DNA of 64,000 nucleotides from Pseudorhodoferax sp. Leaf265 (lineage in GTDB: Bacteria > Pseudomonadota > Gammaproteobacteria > Burkholderiales > Burkholderiaceae_C): positions 22,227-86,226 of the forward strand of contig NZ_LMMT01000016.1 of the NCBI RefSeq assembly GCF_001422365.1, read 5' to 3'. How positions within the stretch are numbered: the stretch's first letter is position 1; each line of letters starts with the position of its first letter. The notes under the pieces were generated by a model. That model searched no databases. It was not told where the DNA came from and worked only from the letters and a program-made list of their open reading frames with translations. Shown here one piece after another: positions 8,349 to 17,031 of the stretch. Both the position numbers and the translations under genes were made by a program.

Positions 8349-10124
8349 TCAGGGCAGCATGCCGCGCACCGTGCCGAGCAGCTTGCGCGGCTGCAGCGGC
8401 TTGACCAGCACGGTGTGGCCGGCCTCGGCGGCACGCTGCAGCTCCTCGTGCGTGGTGTCGCCGGTCACGACGATGGCCGGCACCTCGTAGCCGCACTGGC
8501 GGCGCACGGCGGCGATGGCTGCGATGCCGTCGGCGTCATCGCCCAGGTGCAGGTCGGAGATGATCAGGTCGGGCGGCAGCTCCATGCCGGCTGCGGCGCG
8601 CTGCGCGGCCTCGGCGCTGGCCGCGGCGGCCACCGTGTAGCCCCATTCCTCCAGCAGGATGCGCAGGCCTTCGCGGATGGCCTCGTCGTCGTCGATCACG
8701 AGCACGGCGCGCGCCTGCGGCACCGGCATGGGCCGGGTGTCGGCGGCGGCGGTGGCGTCGCGGATCTCGGGCAGGCCGCCGCGCGCGATGGCCAGCCGGA
8801 ACATGGTGCCGCGCCCGGGGTGCGAGGCCACGGTCAACCCGTGGTTCAGCAGCCGGGCCAGGCGCCGCACGATGGCCAGGCCCATGCCCAGACCCTGGCT
8901 GCGCCCGCGGGTGGAGCGCCCGCATTGGTAGAACTCATCGAAGACGCGCGGCAGCTCGGCCGGCGCGATGCCGACGCCGGTGTCCCAGACCTCCACGTGG
9001 ATGTGCTCGCGCGTGGAGCGTGCCACCAGCACCACGCCGCCGCGCTCGGTGTAGCGCAGCGCGTTCTGCAGCAGGTTGCCCAGAATGCGCTCGAGCAGCT
9101 GCGGGTCGCTGGTCACCGACTTGCCGCCCGGCGAGAAGCGCAGGCCCAGGCCGCGCGCCTCGGCCTGGCCGGCGTACTGCATGTGCAGTCGGCGGAACAC
9201 GTCGCGCAGCGGGAAGTGCTGCAGGTTCGGCTCCACGGCGCCGGCGTCGAGCCGCGAGACGTCCAGCATGGCGTTGAACGAGCGCTCCAGCCCCTCGATG
9301 GAGCGCGTCACGTTGCGCACCAGCGGCTCCTGCTCGGTGCCTAGCAGCCGCAGTTCCAGCGCTCCGGCGAACAGGCCCAGCGCGTGCACGGGCTGGCGCA
9401 GGTCGTGCGTGGCGGTGGCCAGGAAGCGGGTCTTGTCGCGGTCGGCCTGGTGCGCGGCGCGCAGCGCGGTCTCCAGCGCATGCAGCGCATCGCCGCGTTC
9501 GGAGAAGGCCAGGCGCTGGCGCCGCCAGCGGCGGTGGCCGAGCAGGGCGAGCGCGGCGGCCAGCAGGGCGGCTGCTGCGGCGCTGCCGCTGGCCGGCGCG
9601 GGCGCACCCTGCAGCGCCCAGGCCAGGGCCTGTGACGCCGGCACGGCCGCCAGCAGCGCCACGGGCGGGCCCAGCGGCGCCAGCAGCGCGGCCAGCAGTG
9701 GCACCAGCACCAGCAACGCCATGGCGGGGTTGCTGGCCGCCATGGCCGGCAGCAGCCAGGGCAGGGCGCAGAGCAGCAGGCCCCAGGCCAGCAGCAGCGC
9801 GCCGCAGGCATGGCGCCTCGAACGCTGGCGCCGGCGTGCGGCCGGGCTCAGCCGGCCCAGCTGCCGCGCCAGCAGTCCACAGGCCAGCGCTGCCGCCGTC
9901 GCCAGGCCGACCACGGTGGCGGCGCCCGCGCCATTCAGGCCGGGCCAGGCCTGCACGGGCGGCAGCAACAGGGCCGCGGGCAGGCTGGCGGGCCAGGTGG
10001 CCAGCGCCTCGTCGACCGCTGCATCGCGCAGGCGCCGCGCGGTGGAGCGGCGCGCGCGCCGCTCAAGCGGGGGCGCCTCGCCCGGCGCGGCGTTCTCGAC
10101 GGCGGTGAAGGCAGCGTTCGGCAT
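8349..10124 (-). CDS. membrane hybrid sensor histidine kinase with C-terminal receiver
   Basis: The 591-aa product has about five to six hydrophobic segments between residues 45 and 195, then a HisKA domain with phospho-acceptor His240 in THDLRQPVHALG. The HATPase domain includes NLLQNALRYTERGG, DTGVGIAP and GLGMGLAIVRRLARLL. A receiver domain follows from about residue 470, with Asp524 in IISDLHLGDD and the conserved Lys in VLVKPLQP. It follows the LuxR-type regulator by 25 bp on the same strand and precedes the T6SS operon, so control of secretion is possible, but this is only inferred from position. The ligand is unknown. Confidence 0.9.
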   Translation of the reverse strand: MPNAAFTAVENAAPGEAPPLERRARRSTARRLRDAAVDEALATWPASLPAALLLPPVQAWPGLNGAGAATVVGLATAAALACGLLARQLGRLSPAARRRQRSRRHACGALLLAWGLLLCALPWLLPAMAASNPAMALLVLVPLLAALLAPLGPPVALLAAVPASQALAWALQGAPAPASGSAAAAALLAAALALLGHRRWRRQRLAFSERGDALHALETALRAAHQADRDKTRFLATATHDLRQPVHALGLFAGALELRLLGTEQEPLVRNVTRSIEGLERSFNAMLDVSRLDAGAVEPNLQHFPLRDVFRRLHMQYAGQAEARGLGLRFSPGGKSVTSDPQLLERILGNLLQNALRYTERGGVVLVARSTREHIHVEVWDTGVGIAPAELPRVFDEFYQCGRSTRGRSQGLGMGLAIVRRLARLLNHGLTVASHPGRGTMFRLAIARGGLPEIRDATAAADTRPMPVPQARAVLVIDDDEAIREGLRILLEEWGYTVAAAASAEAAQRAAAGMELPPDLIISDLHLGDDADGIAAIAAVRRQCGYEVPAIVVTGDTTHEELQRAAEAGHTVLVKPLQPRKLLGTVRGMLP

Positions 10125-10149
10125 GGTGCGCCCGAACGCCGCGGGGCAT

Positions 10150-10842
10150 TCAGCGGAACAGGCTGATCATGTGCGAGCGCGAGCGCACGTCCAGCGCCAG
10201 CAGCAGCGATGACACGTAGTTCTTGACCGTGCCCAGCGAGAGCTCGGTCGAGTTGCTGATCTCCTGGTTGCCGCAGCCCGACAGCACGAGCTCCAGGATC
10301 TCCAGGTGGCGCGGTCCGAGTTCGGCGACGCGGTCGAACATCGCCGAGGACGGGAAGTGCGGGAACAGCGTGGTGTCCACGGCCGGGCGGCGCTGGCGCG
10401 CGCTGTCGACGAGCGCCTGCAGCGAACTGCGCATCTGGTCCATCTGCGCGCTCTTGGGCACGTAGCCCACGGCGCCGAGCGCGCGCGCCTGGCGCACGAC
10501 GAATTCGTCTTGGGTGCCGCTGAAGACCGCCACGCGCGCCTGCGGGAAGGTCTGCATGAAGCGCCGCAGCCCCTGCAGGCCCTTGCAGTCGCCCAGGTTC
10601 AGGTCGAGCAGCACCGCGTCCACCGGCGTGCGCTCTCGGTACAGGCGCAGGCCCTCGTCCAGCGTGGGCGCCTCGATCCACTCGATGCGCAGCCCGCCGA
10701 GCATGGGGTAGAGCGTGCGGATACCGGCGCGCACGAGTTCGTGATCGTCGATGAGCAGGATGCGGCGCGTGCTGCGCGGCATGGCGGTCGCCGCATCTGC
10801 GGCCGATGGCTCGGACAGTCGCACATCCAACAGTGTTTCCAT
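10150..10842 (-). CDS. NarL/LuxR-type response regulator
   Basis: The 230-aa protein has an N-terminal receiver domain (RRILLIDDHELVRAGI at 26-41; phospho-acceptor Asp80 in VLLDLNLGD; Lys in YVPKSAQ) and a C-terminal LuxR helix-turn-helix at about 165-225 (LGPRHLEILELVLSGCGNQEISNSTELSLGTVKNYVSSLL). A strong AAGGAGAGGACC site precedes the ATG at 10842. It is transcribed with the hybrid kinase 25 bp downstream, presumably its cognate sensor. The target genes are unknown; T6SS is the nearest candidate. Confidence 0.93.
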   Translation of the reverse strand: METLLDVRLSEPSAADAATAMPRSTRRILLIDDHELVRAGIRTLYPMLGGLRIEWIEAPTLDEGLRLYRERTPVDAVLLDLNLGDCKGLQGLRRFMQTFPQARVAVFSGTQDEFVVRQARALGAVGYVPKSAQMDQMRSSLQALVDSARQRRPAVDTTLFPHFPSSAMFDRVAELGPRHLEILELVLSGCGNQEISNSTELSLGTVKNYVSSLLLALDVRSRSHMISLFR

Positions 10843-11149
10843 GGTCCTCTCCTTGGCGGCGGGCCCGGATTCGTCGTCGCCTGCAGACTAATCGCACCGG
10901 GCTGATGCATCGTAGGACTGGCGGATGGGGGTCGGCAACATCATTCTTTAGGAGGCGGACTGTGCAGTAGTGCACATATCGCCGGTTCTTGTATCAGGCT
11001 TGTTGCACCGGCGACGCTGCCATGAAATCAATGAAACACACACGGCATGGGTGGCTGGATCGTTGACCCGCAGGCAAATATGTTTGCCGCATGGCGGGGT
11101 TTTTCTGCAGGGCCGACAGGCCCAGACTGCGGCCCTTGAAAGGACGACC
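10843..11149. promoter_or_regulatory. 307-bp divergent intergenic region with two palindromes
   Basis: No gene is visible. The region separates the minus-strand regulator from the plus-strand aldo/keto reductase. It contains TGTGCA-GTAG-TGCACA at 10961-10976 and GGCAAA-TATG-TTTGCC at 11073-11088, both perfect 6-bp arms with 4-bp spacers, suitable for dimeric regulators. It is noticeably more AT-rich than the flanking genes, as expected of promoter DNA. The regulators are unidentified. Confidence 0.5.
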
Positions 11150-11962
11150 ATGAACACCACCACCATTCCCGCCTTCGGCCTCGGCACCTTCCGCCTGAAG
11201 GGGCAGGTCGTGATCGACTCCGTGCGCAACGCGCTCGATGTCGGCTACCGCGCCATCGACACCGCGCAGATCTATGGCAACGAGGCCGAGGTCGGCCAGG
11301 CCATCGCCGAGAGCGGCGTGCCGCGCCGCGAACTCTTCGTCACGACCAAGGTCTGGACCGACCACCTGGCTGGCGACAAGCTGGTGCCCAGCCTCAAGGA
11401 AAGCCTGCGCAAGCTGCGCACCGAGCAGGTGGACCTCACGCTGATCCACTGGCCTTCGCCCGGCAACGCCGTGCCCATGGCCGAGTACCTGGGCGCGTTG
11501 GCGCAGGCGCAGGACCAGGGGCTCACGTGGGGGATCGGCGTCTCCAACTTCACGGTGGCGCTGCTGCGCGAGGCCATGGGCATCCTGGGCGCCGGGCGCA
11601 TCGCGACCAACCAGGTCGAGCTCTCGCCCTATCTGCAGAACCGCAGCTTGGCGGCCTTCATGCGGGAGCAGGGCATGCACCTGACCTCCTACATGACGCT
11701 GGCCTACGGCAAGGTGCTGGGCGATCCGGTGCTGCAGGCCATCTCGCAGGCGCATGGCGCCAGCACCGCGCAGGTGGCGCTGGCCTGGGCGCTGCAGCAG
11801 GGCTACGCAGTGATCCCGTCGTCGACCAGGCGCGAGAACCTGGCCGCGAACTTGAAGGCGCAGCAGTTGCGCCTGAGCGAGGACGACTTGGCACGCATTG
11901 CCACGCTGGACCGCGGCGAGCGCCAGGCCGATCCGGCCGGCCTCGCGCCGGCCTGGGACTAA
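11150..11962 (+). CDS. aldo/keto reductase (2,5-diketo-D-gluconate reductase B-like)
   Basis: This NAD(P)H-dependent oxidoreductase should have the AKR TIM-barrel fold. The ATG at 11150, with upstream GAAAGGAC, gives 270 aa, close to DkgB. The catalytic tetrad is visible as Asp37 and Tyr42 (DTAQIYGNE), Lys67 (TTKVW) and His100 (LIHWP). Further family blocks are [17 protein letters not shown] and the cofactor loop [17 protein letters not shown]. The substrate is not evident. Its stop overlaps the stop of the convergent DUF3750 gene by two bases. A divergent region with palindromes lies upstream. Confidence 0.92.
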   Translation: MNTTTIPAFGLGTFRLKGQVVIDSVRNALDVGYRAIDTAQIYGNEAEVGQAIAESGVPRRELFVTTKVWTDHLAGDKLVPSLKESLRKLRTEQVDLTLIHWPSPGNAVPMAEYLGALAQAQDQGLTWGIGVSNFTVALLREAMGILGAGRIATNQVELSPYLQNRSLAAFMREQGMHLTSYMTLAYGKVLGDPVLQAISQAHGASTAQVALAWALQQGYAVIPSSTRRENLAANLKAQQLRLSEDDLARIATLDRGERQADPAGLAPAWD

Positions 11963-12720
11963 AGCGGCCCTGGCAGCTTGCCCAGGCCGGGCAGGCGCAG
12001 CGCCATGTCGTCCAGGTCCACGCCGACGCCCAGGCCCAGCAGGTTGAGTTCCAGGCCCTCGTCGCGCGCCAGCGTGATGCCCGCCAGGCCCAGCAGCGAG
12101 ACCTGCCAGCCCGTGCCGCTGGGCGCGCTGGCGAAGAACTGCGTGGGCCCCAGGTAGTCCTTGCCGATGGCGGTGGGCGGCAGGTCCAGACGCAGCTCGG
12201 GCACCTCACGCGCGACCCAGGCCACGAAGGTGTTGCTGTTCGGGCCGGGCCACAGGCCGTAGGTGTGGCCCCAGGGATAGCGTGCGACGGCGGCCTCGAT
12301 GCGGTCGATCATGGCCTCGGCTTGCGGACCGCGGTGCTCCACGAGCAGGCGCGGGTAGGCGCCGTACCAGTGCGTGTCGGGCAGGGTGCTCTCGCCCTGG
12401 ACCAGCGCGTCGCCGCCGTAGCGTGCGCGCCAGCCCAGGATCTGCCAGGTGGTGTAGTGGTCGGCCCCGGCGCGCTTGACCGCGATCCAGGGATGGATGC
12501 CAAAGGCGCCGCGCCAGCGCACGATGCGCGCGCCGTAGACCTGCACCACGGCGCGTTGCTCGACGGCCGGATCCGGTGCCTGCCCGGTGGGCGAACGTTC
12601 ACGGCTGTGCCAGGGCGTGTCCAGGTCCAGCTTGCCCGAGGCCAGCACGCCGATGGGGCCCAGCAGCAGCAGGGCGACCAGGGCCAGCAGGCGCAGCGGC
12701 CAGCGCAGCAGTCGCCTCAT
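11959..12720 (-). CDS. DUF3750 family protein, N-terminal membrane anchor
   Basis: The 253-aa protein has one N-terminal hydrophobic segment (residues 6-27) and a periplasmic-looking remainder with [56 protein letters not shown] and [11 protein letters not shown], matching my memory of DUF3750. The Cys/Ser-less WPGPNSNTF motif may mark an NlpC-like fold, but no enzymatic role is established here. Its ATG overlaps the stop of the C-S lyase gene (ATGA), so the two are translationally coupled. Function unknown. Confidence 0.78.
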   Translation of the reverse strand: MRRLLRWPLRLLALVALLLLGPIGVLASGKLDLDTPWHSRERSPTGQAPDPAVEQRAVVQVYGARIVRWRGAFGIHPWIAVKRAGADHYTTWQILGWRARYGGDALVQGESTLPDTHWYGAYPRLLVEHRGPQAEAMIDRIEAAVARYPWGHTYGLWPGPNSNTFVAWVAREVPELRLDLPPTAIGKDYLGPTQFFASAPSGTGWQVSLLGLAGITLARDEGLELNLLGLGVGVDLDDMALRLPGLGKLPGPL

Positions 12721-13916
12721 GCGCCAGCCTCCATCGCCGCCAGCGCCTGCGCGAAATCGCGCTGCAGGTTGCCGATGTCCTCCAGCCCCACGGCCAGCCG
12801 AACGAAGTTGGGCGCGATGCCGCTTGCTGCCATCTGCGCCTCGTTCATGGTGCCGGCCCACATGGCGGCGGCGTGCACGATCAGCGTTTCCACGCCACCC
12901 AGGCTCACGGCCTGCGTGGCCAGCCGCAGCGAGGCAACGAAGCGGCTCGTGGCCGCGTAGCCGGCCTGGAGCGCGAACGCGATGACGGGGCCGCCACCGG
13001 CCATCTGGCGCTGCGCGAGCGCGTGCTGCGGATGGCTCTCGAGCAGCGGGTAGTGCACCCGCTCCACCTGCGGCTGGCGCTCCAGCCAGGCGGCCAGCGC
13101 GAGCGCGTTGGCGTTGATGCGCTCCATGCGCACGGACAGCGTGCGCAGCCCGCGCAGCAGCAGCCAGGCATCCATGGGCGAGAGCACGGCGCCCAGCGTG
13201 ATGTGCATGGGCCAGATGCGCTCGGCCAGCGCGTTGCTGCAGCAGATGACGCCGGCCGTCAGGTCGTGGTGGCCGCCCAGGGCCTTGGTCGCGCTGTGCA
13301 CCACGATGTCGATGCCCAGCGCGTGCGGCTTGCAGTTGACGGGCGAGGCGAAGGTGTTGTCGGCGATGGTCAGGATGCCGCGCGGCCTGGCCAGCGCCGC
13401 CACGCCGGCCAGGTCGGTCAGCACCAGCGTGGGGTTGGCGGGCGTCTCCACGAGGATGAGCTTCGTCTCTGGGCGGAGCGCTGCGGCGATGGCCGCCAGG
13501 TCGCTCTGCTCGACGATGCTGACCTGCACGCCGAAGCGCGGCAGCACTTCGTCGAACAGCTTGGCCGTGCTCATGTAGTGCCGCGTTTGCGCCACCACAT
13601 GGTCGCCGGCCTGCACCAGCGCCAGCAGCGTGGTGCTGATGGCGCCCATGCCGGAGGCTGTCAGCAGCGCGGTCTCGGTGCCCTCGAGCGCGGCCACGAT
13701 GGCGGCCGCGCGCTCGTGCGTGGGGTTGCCGTAGCGCGTGTAGTAGCCGGCATGGCGCGGTGTGCCGGCCATGGTGGCGAACTCGGCCGCGTCGCGCGCC
13801 TTGAAGGTCGCGCTGTAGTGGATAGGGGCGCTGACGGCCGTGTCGTCGGACAGGCCGGCGTCGCCGTGCAGCACGCGGGTGGCGTCGTGCCAGGCGTCGT
13901 CTGGAGGGAGGTGCAT
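12717..13916 (-). CDS. PLP-dependent Cys/Met metabolism lyase (cystathionine beta/gamma-lyase type)
   Basis: This is a member of the trans-sulfuration enzyme family, which cleaves or forms C-S bonds with pyridoxal phosphate. In the 399-aa product the PLP lysine is Lys211 in HSATKALGGHHD. Other blocks are YYTRYGNPTHERAAA (60-72), ALLTASGMGAIS, VETPANPTL and IADNTFASP. The usual STKY tetrapeptide reads ATKA, a mild deviation also seen in methionine gamma-lyase-like members. It is divergent from the cupin operon at 14053, sharing a 136-bp intergenic region. The exact substrate (cystathionine, methionine or an O-acyl homoserine) cannot be decided. Confidence 0.88.
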   Translation of the reverse strand: MHLPPDDAWHDATRVLHGDAGLSDDTAVSAPIHYSATFKARDAAEFATMAGTPRHAGYYTRYGNPTHERAAAIVAALEGTETALLTASGMGAISTTLLALVQAGDHVVAQTRHYMSTAKLFDEVLPRFGVQVSIVEQSDLAAIAAALRPETKLILVETPANPTLVLTDLAGVAALARPRGILTIADNTFASPVNCKPHALGIDIVVHSATKALGGHHDLTAGVICCSNALAERIWPMHITLGAVLSPMDAWLLLRGLRTLSVRMERINANALALAAWLERQPQVERVHYPLLESHPQHALAQRQMAGGGPVIAFALQAGYAATSRFVASLRLATQAVSLGGVETLIVHAAAMWAGTMNEAQMAASGIAPNFVRLAVGLEDIGNLQRDFAQALAAMEAGA

Positions 13917-14011
13917 CGCTTGGAGGAATCCGCAGGAGAAAACCAGTGCACATGATGCGCTCGCCTGCGCCGGCCGCGGGTAATCCCGGGGCTGCGGCTG
14001 GTTTCCGGATT

Positions 14012-14045
14012 TCTACAATATGGACATACATCCACAATATGGACA
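14012..14045. promoter_or_regulatory. tandem operator-like repeats in front of the cupin operon
   Basis: TCTACAATATGGACA (14012-14026) and TCCACAATATGGACA (14031-14045) are 14/15 identical and 19 bp apart. Each is itself an imperfect palindrome (TCCA...TGGA). They lie just upstream of the preferred cupin start at 14053. Binding by the IclR regulator encoded at 17032 in the same operon is a reasonable inference. Confidence 0.55.
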
Positions 14046-14052
14046 ACCCGCG

Positions 14053-14580
14053 ATGCCGACCGACCGCGCCGATCCCGAGCCGCTGACCCCTTACCAGTAC
14101 CCCAATCCGCCCGAGGCCCTGCCCGAGATCGTGATCCCCCACGCGATCCCGACGGATGAACGCCTGTGGGTGCCGCAGGCCGAGAACGTCTGGTTCCGCC
14201 CGCTGTGCCTGAACGCGAGCCAGGGCTACTGGATGAATCTGCTGCGCGTGCGCAAGTCCGGCGTGCTGAGCCGGCACCGCCATCCGCAGGCCGTGCACGG
14301 CTTCGTGCTCAAGGGCCGCTGGAAATACCTGGAGCACGACTGGTGGGCCGAGGAGGGCGGCTACGTGTTCGAGCCGCCGGGCGAAACGCACACGCTCTAC
14401 GTGCCCGAGGACGTGCAGGAAATGATCACCTACTTCCAGGTCAACGGTGTCATGTACTACACCGACCCTTACGGCAAGGGCATGGGCTACGAGGATGTGT
14501 TCACCAAGATCGACATGTGCCGCAAGCACTTCCAGGAAGTGGGCCTGGGCGCGGACTACGTCAAGCAGTTCATCCGATGA
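14053..14580 (+). CDS. cupin-fold dioxygenase-like protein (2,4'-dihydroxyacetophenone dioxygenase family)
   Basis: The 175-aa product is a single-domain cupin. Likely metal ligands are His75, His77 and His82 (RHRHPQAVHGFVLKG) with His113 (PPGETHTLYVP). The family includes 2,4'-dihydroxyacetophenone dioxygenase, which cleaves a C-C bond in aromatic ketones, but the substrate here is unproven. An alternative ATG at 14020 lies inside the repeated operator-like sequence, so I chose 14053; neither has a strong ribosome site. The stop overlaps the ATG of the next gene (ATGA). The operon continues with two SDRs, a Bug receptor and an IclR regulator, which suggests catabolism of an imported acid. 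Confidence 0.82.
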   Translation: MPTDRADPEPLTPYQYPNPPEALPEIVIPHAIPTDERLWVPQAENVWFRPLCLNASQGYWMNLLRVRKSGVLSRHRHPQAVHGFVLKGRWKYLEHDWWAEEGGYVFEPPGETHTLYVPEDVQEMITYFQVNGVMYYTDPYGKGMGYEDVFTKIDMCRKHFQEVGLGADYVKQFIR

Positions 14581-15290
14581 GCCGTGCCAGCTACGACTAC
14601 CGCGGCCGCGTGGCCGTGGTGACGGGCGGCGCGAGCGGCATCGGTGCCGAGACGGCGCGGCTGTTGCGCAGCTTCGGCGCCACCGTGGTGGTCTGGGATC
14701 TGTCGGCCGAAGGCGACTTGCAGGTCGACGTGGCCGACCGCGCCGCCGTGGCCCGCGCCGCGCAGCAGACCTTTGAGCGCTGGGGCGGCATCGCCATGCT
14801 CGTGCACAGCGCGGGCACCACCGGCCCGACCATGGCACTGGACCAGTTCGACCCCGAGGTCTGGCACCGCGTCGTCGATGTGAACCTGGGCGGCACCTTC
14901 AACGTCTGCCACGCCGTGGTGCCGCTGATGCGCAAAGCCGGCCGCGGCCGCATCGTGCTGCTGGCCTCGCTGGCGGGCAAGGAGGGAACGCCCAACGCCT
15001 CGGCCTACAGCGCGGCCAAGGCCGGTGTGCTGGCACTGACCAAGTCGCTCGGCAAGGAACTGGCCGGCACCGGCATCCTCGTCAACGCGATTGCGCCGGC
15101 CGCCGTGCGCACGCCCATCCTGGAGCAGATGTCCCCCGAGCATGTGCAGACCATGGTGGCCAAGAGCCCCATGCAACGCCTGGGCGAGCCCGGCGAGGTC
15201 GCCGAGATGGTGGCCTGGCTCGCCTCCGATTCCTGCAGCTTCAACACGGGTGCCGTGTTCGACCTGTCGGGCGGCCGCGCCACCTATTGA
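14577..15290 (+). CDS. short-chain dehydrogenase/reductase
   Basis: A classical 237-aa SDR with the NAD(P)-binding TGGASGIG motif at residues 16-23, the NNAG-equivalent HSAGTTG, the catalytic YxxxK in SAYSAAKAG, and a C-terminal FNTGAVFDLSGG block. It is translationally coupled to the cupin gene by an ATGA overlap. The likely role is oxidation or reduction of a hydroxy/keto group in the pathway served by this operon. The substrate cannot be inferred. Confidence 0.93.
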   Translation: MSRASYDYRGRVAVVTGGASGIGAETARLLRSFGATVVVWDLSAEGDLQVDVADRAAVARAAQQTFERWGGIAMLVHSAGTTGPTMALDQFDPEVWHRVVDVNLGGTFNVCHAVVPLMRKAGRGRIVLLASLAGKEGTPNASAYSAAKAGVLALTKSLGKELAGTGILVNAIAPAAVRTPILEQMSPEHVQTMVAKSPMQRLGEPGEVAEMVAWLASDSCSFNTGAVFDLSGGRATY

Positions 15291-15332
15291 TTCCCCAAAA
15301 CCACGACACCACCACCCGAGGAGACCTTCGAC

Positions 15333-16301
15333 ATGTCCAATGTCCTGACGCGCCGGCAATTCGCCAGCCTGGCCGCCGTGCCCTTCGTTGCCGGCACGGC
15401 CCACGCCCAGTCCGATTTCCCGAACAAGCCGATCGAGCTCGTCGTGCCGTTCCAGCCCGGCGGCGGCACCGACGCACTGGCGCGCTCCTTCGCCGACGCC
15501 ACGCGCAAGCACACCACGCAGAGCTTCATCATCGTCAACAAGCCCGGTGCCAGCGGCTCCATCGGCTGGCAGGACGTGATGCACGCCAAGCCCGACGGCT
15601 ACCGCCTGGCGGTCATCACCGTGGAGCTGGCCACGCTGGCCCACATCGGCATCGGCAAGATCAACGCCGACGACCTGCAGCCCATCGCCCAGCTCAATGC
15701 CGACCAGGCCGCCATCACGGTGCGCGCCGAGGCGCCCTGGAACACCATCGAGGAGTTCCTGGCCGCCGCGAAGAAAGAGCCGGGCAAGATCGGCGTGGGC
15801 AACGCAGGCCCCGGCTCGATCTGGCACCTGGCGGCCTCGGCGCTGGAGGACAAGGCCGGCGTGAAGTTCAACCACGTGCCCTTCCAGGGCGCGGGCCCCG
15901 GCGTGCTGGCGCTGCTGGGTGGCCACATCGACGCCGTGGCCGTGAGCCCGGCCGAGGTCACCACGCATGTGCAGTCCGGCAAGCTCAAGACGCTGGCCGT
16001 GATGGCCGAGCAGCGCGTCAAGGGCTTCGAGAAGGTGCCCACGCTCAAGGAGCGCGGCGTCGACCTCGTGATCGGCACCTGGCGCGGCATCGCGGCGCCC
16101 AAGAACACGCCGCCGCAGGTCGTGGCCTACCTCAAGGATCTGGCGCTCAAGGCCTCCAGCGAGCCCAGCTTCCGCGAGACGCTGGACAAGCAGAACCTGG
16201 GCTTCGTGTATGCGGACGACCAGGCGTTCAAGGCCAAGATCATGAAGGACAACGAATACTTCAAGTCGCTCATCACCAAGCTCGGAATCAAGGCCGGATG
16301 A
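15333..16301 (+). CDS. Bug-family tripartite tricarboxylate transporter substrate-binding protein
   Basis: A periplasmic solute receptor of the Bug family, greatly expanded in Burkholderiales. The 322-aa product starts with a signal peptide containing twin arginines (LTRRQFASLAAVPFVAGTAHAQ, cut into two parts LTRRQF and a hydrophobic stretch), then FPNKPIELVVPFQPGGGTD, the canonical first strand and ligand loop. KPGASGSIGWQDV and VPFQGAGPGVLALLGGHID are also typical. It sits between two SDRs in the operon and probably binds the carboxylate that they process. No membrane components (TctA/TctB) are present nearby, as is common for Bug proteins. Confidence 0.95.
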   Translation: MSNVLTRRQFASLAAVPFVAGTAHAQSDFPNKPIELVVPFQPGGGTDALARSFADATRKHTTQSFIIVNKPGASGSIGWQDVMHAKPDGYRLAVITVELATLAHIGIGKINADDLQPIAQLNADQAAITVRAEAPWNTIEEFLAAAKKEPGKIGVGNAGPGSIWHLAASALEDKAGVKFNHVPFQGAGPGVLALLGGHIDAVAVSPAEVTTHVQSGKLKTLAVMAEQRVKGFEKVPTLKERGVDLVIGTWRGIAAPKNTPPQVVAYLKDLALKASSEPSFRETLDKQNLGFVYADDQAFKAKIMKDNEYFKSLITKLGIKAG

Positions 16302-17017
16302 CTTACCAAGCAGATCTCCTGAAGGGCCAGCGTGCCCTGGTCGCCGGTGCCACGCAGGGCATTGGCGCCGTCATCGCGAACCACCTGGCCGCGCTGGGCG
16401 CCAAGGTCACTGCGCTGGGCCTGGGCGCGGGCGACGGTACGCTGGCAGCCAACGTCGAGGCGCGCCAGTGCGACGTGACCGACAGCGCCAGCCTGGAGGC
16501 GGCGATTTCGGACATGCCCGAACTCGACATCGTGTTCAACTGCGCCGGCATCATCCAGCGCGGCGCCGAGCACGATCTCGAGGTGTTCCAGCGCGTGCTC
16601 AACGTCAACCTCACGGGCACCATGCGCGTGTGCACGGCCACGCGCGAGCGGCTCAAGGCGCGGCGCGGCTGCATCGTCAACACCGCCTCCATGCTGAGCT
16701 TCTTCGGCGGCGGCCTGGTGCCGGGCTATGCGGCCAGCAAGGGCGGCGTGGCGCAGCTGACCAAGTCGCTGGCGATTGCCTACGCGCCTGACGGCATCCG
16801 CGTCAACGCGGTGGCGCCGGGTTGGATCGCCACGCCGCTCACGCAGGCGCTGCAGGACGACCCGGCGCGCGCCGGCCCCATCCTCGCGCGCACGCCGCTG
16901 GCGCGCTGGGGCACGCCCGACGACGTGGCCCGCGCGGCCGTGTTCCTGTGCACGCCCGCGGCCGCCTTCATGACGGGCGTGATCCTGCCCGTCGATGGCG
17001 GTTACATGGTCACTTGA
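16298..17017 (+). CDS. short-chain dehydrogenase/reductase
   Basis: The 239-aa SDR begins 4 bp before the Bug stop (ATGA overlap). It shows GATQGIGAVIA (cofactor loop), FNCAGIIQRG, INTASMLSFF-like VNTASMLSFFGGG, the catalytic YAASKGGV and the C-terminal FMTGVILPVDGG. It resembles the KduD/FabG-like group that acts on hydroxy acids or sugars, but no substrate is claimed. It is the second SDR of the operon, so two sequential redox steps may occur. Confidence 0.93.
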   Translation: MTYQADLLKGQRALVAGATQGIGAVIANHLAALGAKVTALGLGAGDGTLAANVEARQCDVTDSASLEAAISDMPELDIVFNCAGIIQRGAEHDLEVFQRVLNVNLTGTMRVCTATRERLKARRGCIVNTASMLSFFGGGLVPGYAASKGGVAQLTKSLAIAYAPDGIRVNAVAPGWIATPLTQALQDDPARAGPILARTPLARWGTPDDVARAAVFLCTPAAAFMTGVILPVDGGYMVT

Positions 17018-17031
17018 TAATCCGCGGCGCA

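Noticed and set aside
14020..14052. Upstream ATG (14020) of the cupin gene as start
   Set aside because: It lies inside the first operator-like repeat and has no ribosome site; 14053 is better supported.
11959..14838. A 959-codon minus-strand open frame joining DUF3750 to upstream DNA
   Set aside because: Only the last 253 codons form the DUF3750 protein. The rest is a shadow of the C-S lyase and cupin genes in a wrong frame.
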